From positions 1 to 7,181 of the forward strand of contig JAHZKS010000006.1 in NCBI GenBank assembly GCA_022600235.1: 7,181 bases of DNA, in the 5' to 3' direction. The DNA is from Alphaproteobacteria bacterium. Lineage in GTDB: Bacteria > Pseudomonadota > Alphaproteobacteria > Rickettsiales > JABSSG01. Positions within the stretch are counted from its first letter, which is position 1, and each line of letters opens with the position of its first letter. Shown one piece after another: positions 1 through 5,508 of the stretch. Under the pieces are notes generated by a model, which was not told the DNA's origin, did no database searches, and saw nothing but the letters and a program-made list of their open reading frames with translations. The position numbers and the translations under genes were made by a program.

Positions 1-1415
1 ATTAATATGGCGAATCCTAGGTGGCCTAATTTCATTGAGAGTTTCGATATATTTCTGTAGCTTTTTAGTAATGATAAAATAAGAAATATAGATGCATGGA
101 TATAAGATAAATTTAAGTAGCCAGAAATCTCAGAAGTGTAATTTATTAATGCAAGTATAACTGCGCTTAGTAGTAGCAATATGCACACATTCCTCTTTGT
201 GTTTGCTGAATATATGCCAGCAATATATATGATGGGTAAGAAAAATATGGATAAAGTTTTTGTATAAAACCCTTCATCTATTGATACTGTTTGACCATAT
301 AAAAAATCTGCAATAATTGGGTATGTGATTCCTAATATTATTACAATGCAAGCGCAAAAAAGTAGAGCAATATTAGATGTTAACGATAGTGTGGTTTTGT
401 CATTGAGTATTGCTAGCTTATTATTAAGTAGATGACGAGTTTTATAAAATATATATATGCTTAATATGGTGAAGATTAATAAGACTATAAGCATTATCAG
501 CCCTTTTTCTGGAGAGAATGCAAAGCTATGTACAGAAACTAATACTCCTGAACGTACCAAAACCATTCCAAAGAAAGATAAAATAAATGTAGATACATTA
601 GATATAAAGAAGTGCCTACACGAAATACCACTGCTTTTAACTAATTTTAGCATATGTAAAGAGATTGTGGATGCAATCCATACTATTAAAGATACATTCT
701 CTACAGGATCCCAGAACCAAAATCCTCCCCATCCAAGCTCTCGATATGCCCACCAACTACCTAATGATATTCCTACAGTTAGTAATGCCCATGGCGCAAT
801 AATCCAAGGATGAAATTTCTGTATCAAGTCTGTATTAATGATGGTTTTTTTGTGCAGTAAAACTGAAATGCTTAGTGCTGCAGGGACAGATAAACCAGCG
901 TATCCAAGATATAGTATAGGAGGATGTATAGTGAGTCCTATATCTTGCAGTAGTGGATTAAAACCATTCCCATCTGGTAATAGCGCTTTTGATAATATGA
1001 AAGGATTTGATGTGATAAGTATAATAGCGATTAGAGATAGCACTACAAAAGATTGTATACATAGTGCTGTATTCGTGATGTGTTTGTTAAAGTTGGTTTT
1101 AGTGGAAAAGATAAAACTTATGAAACTAAACGCCCATACTAGAAGTAGCATAGAGCCTTCGTGATTAGCCCAGACTCCTGTAATTTTATATAGCAATGGT
1201 ATAAATTCATGTGAATTTTCTACCACGTTTAAGAATCTGTAATCTGTGTTGATATGCAAATTTATTAATTTTAGTAGGGCAATAGTTAGCAAGCCAAACT
1301 GTAAGAAAGTATGAGTCTTCACTCTATGCAACCTAGAACCAGTAAGAGTAAATATCAAACTGAGCACGCATGATATAGCTGTAAAATATAGAAGCAGATT
1401 TCCTAGATTATTCAT
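1..1415 (-). CDS. ccmF: Cytochrome c heme lyase subunit CcmF, partial (3' end beyond left edge)
   Basis: Membrane component of the system I heme ligase, which takes heme from holo-CcmE and attaches it to CXXCH motifs of apocytochromes c on the periplasmic side. Reading the minus strand from the ATG at 1415 gives 471 residues with no stop before the edge. Full CcmF is usually about 640-660 residues, so roughly the last quarter is missing. Visible family signatures are WANHEGSMLL (82-91), NPLLQDIGLTIHPPILYLGY (153-172) and the heme-handling WWD region WGGFWFWDPVEN (229-240). By comparison with E. coli CcmF, the conserved histidines appear to be H164 and H296 (periplasmic side, the latter in VRSGVLVSVHSFA) and H254 and H465 (in membrane segments); H465 is the least certain assignment. 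Many hydrophobic segments alternate with short loops, as expected for a polytopic protein. The start overlaps the ccmE stop as ATGA, which suggests translational coupling. Plus-strand open frames here are shadows. Confidence 0.96.
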   Translation of the reverse strand, partial: MNNLGNLLLYFTAISCVLSLIFTLTGSRLHRVKTHTFLQFGLLTIALLKLINLHINTDYRFLNVVENSHEFIPLLYKITGVWANHEGSMLLLVWAFSFISFIFSTKTNFNKHITNTALCIQSFVVLSLIAIILITSNPFILSKALLPDGNGFNPLLQDIGLTIHPPILYLGYAGLSVPAALSISVLLHKKTIINTDLIQKFHPWIIAPWALLTVGISLGSWWAYRELGWGGFWFWDPVENVSLIVWIASTISLHMLKLVKSSGISCRHFFISNVSTFILSFFGMVLVRSGVLVSVHSFAFSPEKGLIMLIVLLIFTILSIYIFYKTRHLLNNKLAILNDKTTLSLTSNIALLFCACIVIILGITYPIIADFLYGQTVSIDEGFYTKTLSIFFLPIIYIAGIYSANTKRNVCILLLLSAVILALINYTSEISGYLNLSYIHASIFLILSLLKSYRNISKLSMKLGHLGFAIL

Positions 1416-1867
1416 TTCTTGAAATTTTTTGGATTACATAAGAATGTATCATTTGCTGAATTTATTGGTTTCTTAGGTGCATAATTTTCATCATGTTTTG
1501 CTAATAATTTTTCAGCAATGAAAATTTTACTATCTTTTATCCTACCTACAGACACTATACCTTGTCCTTCCCTAAAAAGTGAAGGTAGAATTCCATGATA
1601 ATGAATATCGATATCATTTATGCAGTCTGTAATGGTGAAAACTATCTTATGCTTACCGTTGTGGTGTAACTTTTTTATAGTGCCTGGTTTTACTATTCCT
1701 CCAACTTTAATATCACGCTTTAGTAAGTTTTTTGAAAGTAATTCTGTTGGAGTATAAAAGAACGTAATATTTTCATTTAAGCTAGACATTACAATCCATA
1801 GTCCTATAGAGATAGAGCTAAGTAGTGTTAGCAGAGTTAATGTTCTTTTTAGTTTTGGCTTTTTCAT
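1412..1867 (-). CDS. ccmE: Cytochrome c maturation heme chaperone CcmE
   Basis: Periplasmic, membrane-anchored heme chaperone that binds heme covalently through a histidine and passes it to CcmF. The 151-residue product has a basic start, one N-terminal membrane anchor (about residues 10-29), then the OB-fold domain. Diagnostic segments are VGGIVKPGTIKK (55-66), HGILPSLFREGQGIVSVG (91-108) and LLAKHDENYAPK (121-132). The last holds the heme-attaching H125 and the tyrosine Y129 of the HxxxY motif of classical CcmE. Length is normal for the family; the tail after the motif is short and lysine-rich. The ATG at 1867 lies inside ccmD (50-bp overlap) with no strong Shine-Dalgarno, so it is probably translated by coupling. 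The TGA overlaps the ccmF ATG. Confidence 0.97.
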   Translation of the reverse strand: MKKPKLKRTLTLLTLLSSISIGLWIVMSSLNENITFFYTPTELLSKNLLKRDIKVGGIVKPGTIKKLHHNGKHKIVFTITDCINDIDIHYHGILPSLFREGQGIVSVGRIKDSKIFIAEKLLAKHDENYAPKKPINSANDTFLCNPKNFKK

Positions 1868-1982
1868 TTGTTAGATACTGAAGTTCTGTACAATATTTTT
1901 TGTACCTAGAAATTGTCAAAAATGCTACTAAAGATAATGTTAATCCAAAAAATCCGAAGCTGAAGTATATGTAATGATGCAT
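1818..1982 (-). CDS. ccmD: Small heme exporter protein CcmD
   Basis: A 54-codon minus-strand frame, ATG at 1982 to TAG at 1818, that small-ORF cut-offs would miss. The product starts MHHYIYFSFGFFGLTLSLVA, continues as one hydrophobic segment to about residue 24, then turns basic (SRYKKYCTEL, 25-34). This is the CcmD pattern: a short periplasmic start with aromatic residues before a FG/YG pair, one membrane helix, then a cytoplasmic RYxxxxxEL segment. CcmD associates with the CcmABC heme export complex and promotes release of holo-CcmE. Its place directly before ccmE and ccmF matches the usual ccmCDEF order. The last 17 codons overlap the ccmE start in another frame, and this tail (KTKKNINSANTT) is not conserved CcmD sequence as far as I can tell. 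No clear ribosome binding site is visible. Sequence of this family is poorly conserved, so the call rests on pattern plus position. Confidence 0.85.
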   Translation of the reverse strand: MHHYIYFSFGFFGLTLSLVAFLTISRYKKYCTELQYLTNEKAKTKKNINSANTT

Positions 1983-2009
1983 TAGTATACAAACAATTTA
2001 ATATTATTT

Positions 2010-2024
2010 ATGTAGCTTTTACAT
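2010..2024. repeat. Short inverted repeat in the ccmD/qor divergent region
   Basis: ATGTA (2010-2014) and TACAT (2020-2024) are perfect inverted arms around a 5-base centre. They extend outwards by two more pairs if one G-T pair is allowed. The repeat spans the candidate -10 box of the ccm operon and lies 20-35 bp upstream of the qor start, so it could be an operator seen by both genes. Arms this short can occur by chance in AT-rich sequence. Confidence 0.3.
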
Positions 2025-2043
2025 GAAATTTCACGAGAGTCAA
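2016..2043 (-). promoter_or_regulatory. Possible sigma-70-type promoter for the ccmD-ccmE-ccmF operon
   Basis: In the 62-bp divergent gap, the minus strand has TTGACT (2038-2043) and, after a 16-bp spacer, TAAAAG (2016-2021). These match the consensus boxes at 5 of 6 and 4 of 6 positions. Transcription would begin near 2009, giving a leader of about 27 nt before the ccmD ATG. The -35 box nearly touches the qor start codon on the other strand. AT-rich DNA gives such matches often, so this is only a candidate. Confidence 0.35.
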
Positions 2044-2044
2044 G

Positions 2045-3013
2045 ATGGTTCAATCATGGGTACTAGATAACATAGGTGTAGATTCACTAAAACTGAAAGA
2101 GCATTCAGTGAACAAACCTTCCTCTAATGAGGTTCTGATTAAAAATAAAACCATAGGAGTGAATACAGTAGATCTGCTACAGATAGAGGGGTCTTATAAG
2201 CTACCGCTTCCTGCAATAATTGGCTGTGAGGCATGTGGTGTAGTTGAAGAAGTCGGGTCAGATATAGTAGAGTTCAAAAAGGGCGATAGGGTAGCTTATG
2301 CCACATCCCCAGGAGGTGCATATACAGAGATACGTTGTATTGATCGTAAATTTGTTGTTCCTGTTCCAGACTATATTAATGATGATGATGTTGCGGCATT
2401 ACTTATGAAAGGAATGACGGCTCATATGCTACTTAGAAGAACTTTTTTTGCAACAAAAGATAATACTCTTTTAATAAACAATGCTGCAAGTGGTTTTGGG
2501 CAAATTATGTGTACTTTGGCAAAGCATTATAATGCTAAAGTTGTTGCTACTGTTGCCAGTCCAAGTGAAAGCAAGGTTGTAGAAGGTCTAGATGTTGATA
2601 AAGTAATCAATATAAAGTCAGAAGATCTAAAAGAAGGGGTGATAAAATTTACTAAAGGATTTGGTGTGCATGCTGCATTCGACTATTTTGGTTCTGCAAC
2701 CTTCTCAAAGTCTTTATCATGCATAGCATATTTTGGTGTTATGGTTAATATGATGAATTCATATGGTAAAGTTTCAAGTTTTGATATATCAAAACTATTC
2801 TACAGATCAAATTTTATTACAAGTCCCAATTTATTTGTGTATAAAAAAGACAGGGCTGAGTTATTATTAAGCTCAAATGAAGTATTTGCTTTGAAGCAAA
2901 AAAAGAAAATTTACTCTAATATAGTAAAAAAGTATAAATTTTCAGAAGTTAAAGAAGCCTATTCAGATTTCAGAAGTGGTAAAATGTTAGGGCAGATGAT
3001 AATTACAATATGA
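2045..3013 (+). CDS. Zinc-independent NADPH:quinone oxidoreductase (QorA-like, MDR superfamily)
   Basis: Cytosolic medium-chain dehydrogenase/reductase, 322 residues against about 325 for E. coli QorA, which it resembles along its length. The GroES-like N-terminal domain includes NKTIGVNTVDLLQIEGSYKL (34-53), GCEACGVVEEVG (60-71) and KKGDRVAY (78-85). The Rossmann domain has the nucleotide-binding loop AASGFGQ (147-153), a variant of the family's AAxGGVG, followed by LAKHYNAKVVATV (158-170). The C-terminal segment FSEVKEAYSDFRSGKMLGQM (299-318) is the usual quinone-reductase ending. No catalytic zinc ligand set is visible. Members use NADPH to reduce quinones or other activated carbonyls; the physiological substrate cannot be read from sequence. 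The ATG at 2045 has only a weak GAGAG upstream (2035-2039), but the N-terminus aligns with the family without extension. The stop overlaps the next start as ATGA. Confidence 0.9.
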   Translation: MVQSWVLDNIGVDSLKLKEHSVNKPSSNEVLIKNKTIGVNTVDLLQIEGSYKLPLPAIIGCEACGVVEEVGSDIVEFKKGDRVAYATSPGGAYTEIRCIDRKFVVPVPDYINDDDVAALLMKGMTAHMLLRRTFFATKDNTLLINNAASGFGQIMCTLAKHYNAKVVATVASPSESKVVEGLDVDKVINIKSEDLKEGVIKFTKGFGVHAAFDYFGSATFSKSLSCIAYFGVMVNMMNSYGKVSSFDISKLFYRSNFITSPNLFVYKKDRAELLLSSNEVFALKQKKKIYSNIVKKYKFSEVKEAYSDFRSGKMLGQMIITI

Positions 3014-3840
3014 ATAAGGTTACAGAATTAGTCGAAAATAATATTGATGATCTATTAGAGGTTGTTGTAGGTGCTGGTGACATTATTATGAAGTATTTTA
3101 ATGATGGATTCAAAACTTTCATTAAGTCTGATGGCAGCCCAGTTACAGAAGCTGATTTAGCAGCAGACAAGTTTATCTCTAGCAATCTAGCAAAGATTAT
3201 ACCAGGAGTCTTTATGGTCTCTGAAGAGGGTTATGAATCAGATAAAAGTGGATTTAATGATATCCCAGACGTGTTTTGGTGTGTGGATCCTCTTGACGGT
3301 ACAAAAAACTTCATAAAGAAAGATAGCACTTTTACCGTTAATATAGGTTTGGTAGTAAATAAGAAGCCTGTATTTGGCATGCTCTATGTGCCTCATAGTC
3401 AGAGACTATATTATTCAACAAAATCAGGTGGATATAAAATACATCAAGGAGCTAAGGTGAAGCTTCAATCTAGTAATATGACGGATGTGAATATAATAAC
3501 AAGCAAAAGAACTTCGGATAAACACATACAAAAACTCATACGTAATGTTGAAAGCAACAAAGTTATCTGTAAGTATACAAAGATGGCTAGTTCAGAAAAG
3601 TTTTGTTATCTTGCAGATTCTAACTTTAATGTATTTCCATCTTTCGCTTCGAGTAGTGAATGGGATACAGCGGCTGGGCACTCTATATTAAAATCAGTTG
3701 GTGGTAATGTGTTTTCTTCGATAGACCATGAATTAGAATATGGTAAAAAAGGATTTAAGAATCCATCTTTTATCGCTTTAAGTAATCCTAAAAAGATTCC
3801 TCATTCGCTAATTTCCAATCTTCTGCAAATTCTGGATTAA
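3010..3840 (+). CDS. cysQ: 3'(2'),5'-bisphosphate nucleotidase, CysQ-like (inositol monophosphatase superfamily)
   Basis: Mg-dependent phosphatase expected to convert 3'-phosphoadenosine 5'-phosphate (pAp) to AMP. It has 276 residues. Metal-binding motif 1 is DPLDGTKNFI (93-102), with D93 and D96. Motif 2 is WDTAAGHSIL (218-227), with D219. The upstream acidic site VSEE (70-73) and KSDGSPVTEADLAAD (39-53) are also characteristic. KFCYLADSNFNVFP (197-210) before motif 2 fits CysQ better than the inositol monophosphatase SuhB. In organisms without sulfate assimilation, pAp still arises from acyl-carrier-protein phosphopantetheine transfer, so retention in a reduced genome is plausible (inference). 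The start overlaps the qor stop (ATGA), implying co-translation. The last 17 codons overlap the convergent gene's 3' end; the conserved family ending (KNPSFIAL, 250-257) lies just before that overlap, so the tail is probably dispensable. Confidence 0.93.
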   Translation: MNKVTELVENNIDDLLEVVVGAGDIIMKYFNDGFKTFIKSDGSPVTEADLAADKFISSNLAKIIPGVFMVSEEGYESDKSGFNDIPDVFWCVDPLDGTKNFIKKDSTFTVNIGLVVNKKPVFGMLYVPHSQRLYYSTKSGGYKIHQGAKVKLQSSNMTDVNIITSKRTSDKHIQKLIRNVESNKVICKYTKMASSEKFCYLADSNFNVFPSFASSSEWDTAAGHSILKSVGGNVFSSIDHELEYGKKGFKNPSFIALSNPKKIPHSLISNLLQILD

Positions 3841-5368
3841 TTCTTTTAGATAGTAATTCTCCTGGTTTTAGTGGAGGAAAGAGCTTTAAGTAAGATATAC
3901 TACCTTTCTTTTCATTTCTTCTATATATAAGACCAGGTTCTAAACCATCTAAAGAATTTACACCTAGAGCACCTGCTAATTCTCTAAAGCTTCTCATTGT
4001 ATTGCGATGGTAATTATAAACTCTTTCCGCTTTATCTTCTACAAAAAGTGCTTTAGAACGTATTTTGCTTTGAGTTGCTATCCCAGTCGGGCATGAGTTG
4101 TTATGACAGTTAAGAGATTGTATACAACCTAATGCAAACATCATAGGTCTTGCAGTGTTACATATATCGGCGCCAATTGCTAATTTCTCTAGAATATGAA
4201 ATCCAGTGGCAACTTTTCCACTAACTATAATTTTAATTTGGTCTCTGATATTTATTCCTACAAGGCAGTTATGAACGAATACTACAGCTTCATTAGAAGT
4301 AATACCTAACCTATTAGTGAATTCTAGAGGAGCAGCACCTGTACCTCCTTCTGAGCCATCTACTGTAATAAAATCAGGATATATTTTTGTTTTGACCATG
4401 GCTTTGCAGATAGACATAAAATCTGTTTTCTTTCCTATGCATAGTTTAAAACCAACTGGTTTGCCTTCGGAAAGGTCTCTAAGTTTTTTTATGAACTTAA
4501 GAAGAGAGTGTGGTGAATCAAATTCGGAATGTGCTGGAGGAGATAGACAATCTTTATCTAGAGGGATTCCTCTGATTTCAGCAATTTCTTTAGATATTTT
4601 CTCTTTTGGCAATATTCCGCCATGAGAAGGTTTAGCTCCTTGAGATAGTTTTAACTCGATCATTTTTACTTCATCTTGGGATGCAATTTTTTTGAACTTC
4701 TTTTTATCGAATCCTCCGTCTTCTGTTCGGCATCCAAAGTAAGCAGTTCCTAGCTGGAAGCATAGATCTCCACCTTGCTTGTGGTGTGGGCTTAAACCTC
4801 CTTCTCCAGTATTGTGGTAAAAATTTCCTTTTTTTGCTCCTTTATTTAATGCCATAATTGCATTTGAACTTAGGGCTCCAAAGCTCATAGCGGAAATATT
4901 TAGTATTGCGGAGGTATAAGGTTTTTTGCAGTATTTATTTCCAATTCGTACTCGAGTATTTGCTTCAGGAAAATGTTTTGGTGCTAAAGATTGTCTGCAA
5001 AATAAATACCCTGGCATTTCTATATGCTGTTTTGTACCAAATGGTACAGTGTCTAGAGCGTTCTTTGATCTTTGATACACAATGCTCCTAATTTCTCTAT
5101 TGAAAGGAAGCTCTTCAGTGTCGTTAGCTATAAAATATTGTTGTATCTCAGCTCTAATATATTCAAGCATATACCTTATATGGCCTATAACTGGGTACAT
5201 GCGAAGAATTGTATGCTTCGTCTGCAAAACATCATATGCGCCTACAGATATATAAAATATCATGAAAAATAGCAGAATGAGACTTAAGTCATCAAATTGA
5301 AAAATATGTAATATATAAGTAAGTGCTAATCCTAAAAGTGATAGAATATAAAAAACAATTCTCATCAT
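3788..5368 (-). CDS. Membrane-anchored FMN-binding glutamate synthase family protein
   Basis: 526 residues. Two N-terminal membrane segments (about 4-22 and 28-45) precede a domain like the FMN/synthase part of the glutamate synthase large subunit. Seen in order: VPFGTKQHIEMPGY (108-121), the flavin-site strand ISAMSFGALS (158-167), GEGGLSPHH (188-196), LKLSQGAKPSHGG (239-251), GKPVGFKLCIG (302-312), DGSEGGTGAAP (337-347), and cysteines C415, C421 and C426 in GCIQSLNCHNNSCPTGIA (414-431). The C-x5-C-x4-C spacing is that of the 3Fe-4S cluster of glutamate synthases. The N-terminal glutaminase domain and the C-terminal GXGXG beta-helix domain of GltB are absent, and no small-subunit gene is nearby. 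It should bind FMN and an iron-sulfur cluster and face the cytosol. Whether it makes glutamate is unknown; stand-alone members are mostly uncharacterised. AAGG (5378-5381) sits 9 nt before the ATG at 5368, supporting it over the adjacent ATG at 5365. The 3' end overlaps cysQ by 53 bp. Confidence 0.92.
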   Translation of the reverse strand: MMRIVFYILSLLGLALTYILHIFQFDDLSLILLFFMIFYISVGAYDVLQTKHTILRMYPVIGHIRYMLEYIRAEIQQYFIANDTEELPFNREIRSIVYQRSKNALDTVPFGTKQHIEMPGYLFCRQSLAPKHFPEANTRVRIGNKYCKKPYTSAILNISAMSFGALSSNAIMALNKGAKKGNFYHNTGEGGLSPHHKQGGDLCFQLGTAYFGCRTEDGGFDKKKFKKIASQDEVKMIELKLSQGAKPSHGGILPKEKISKEIAEIRGIPLDKDCLSPPAHSEFDSPHSLLKFIKKLRDLSEGKPVGFKLCIGKKTDFMSICKAMVKTKIYPDFITVDGSEGGTGAAPLEFTNRLGITSNEAVVFVHNCLVGINIRDQIKIIVSGKVATGFHILEKLAIGADICNTARPMMFALGCIQSLNCHNNSCPTGIATQSKIRSKALFVEDKAERVYNYHRNTMRSFRELAGALGVNSLDGLEPGLIYRRNEKKGSISYLKLFPPLKPGELLSKRINPEFAEDWKLANEESF

Positions 5369-5380
5369 ATAAAATGGCCT

Positions 5381-5418
5381 TATGAAGTTTATATACTTAC
5401 TATTGTATATTCTTCATA
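5381..5418. repeat. Imperfect inverted repeat next to the ribosome binding site of the glutamate-synthase-like gene
   Basis: TATGAAG (5381-5387) pairs perfectly with CTTCATA (5412-5418), and ATATAC (5391-5396) pairs with GTATAT (5405-5410). This gives 13 base pairs around an 8-base loop, with an asymmetric internal bulge (3 bases against 1). It lies 13 bp upstream of the minus-strand gene starting at 5368 and overlaps by one base the AAGG ribosome binding site (5378-5381). It could be an operator or a 5'-leader hairpin affecting translation. No U-run follows the repeat on the minus strand, so it is not a standard terminator for the upstream symporter gene. Confidence 0.5.
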
Positions 5419-5486
5419 ACGATTTACATCATGATTTTGGAAACAATAATTTTTCTCTACGTTACTTTAAGAGTTTGTGTGTTTTT

Positions 5487-5508
5487 AGTAATCCAAGATT
5501 ACTTTTTT
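5487..5508 (+). other. Terminator-like hairpin at the end of the symporter gene, in the opposite orientation
   Basis: AGTAATC (5487-5493), loop CAA, GATTACT (5497-5503), then a run of six T (5503-5508) on the plus strand. The stem contains the TAA stop of the minus-strand symporter gene. Read in that gene's direction the stem is followed by A, not T, so it does not look like its intrinsic terminator. On the plus strand it has the terminator shape but only two G-C pairs, and no plus-strand gene ends nearby. It might stop antisense transcription or be chance. Confidence 0.25.

Noticed and set aside
301..360. Apparent in-frame stop in ccmF
   Set aside because: It came from a miscounted T run; careful codon division reads through this stretch without a stop and gives a normal hydrophobic segment.
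457..1164. Two plus-strand open frames of 118 and 108 codons
   Set aside because: They lie antisense to ccmF, whose minus-strand frame is continuous and full of family motifs. Their products resemble no protein I recognise.
3003..3185. Minus-strand 60-codon open frame
   Set aside because: Antisense to the start of the cysQ-like gene, including its KSDGSPVTEADL motif; no independent support.
3920..3950. GGTT/AACC hairpin just past the cysQ stop as a terminator
   Set aside because: The stem is only 4 bp, lies inside coding sequence of the opposite gene and is not followed by a T run.
4317..5272. Three plus-strand open frames of 61-102 codons
   Set aside because: They are antisense to the glutamate-synthase-like gene and cover its conserved FMN and substrate motifs, so they are shadows.
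5428..5435. Palindrome ATCATGAT in the gap before the glutamate-synthase-like gene
   Set aside because: Eight bases with no extension of the symmetry; expected by chance at this base composition.
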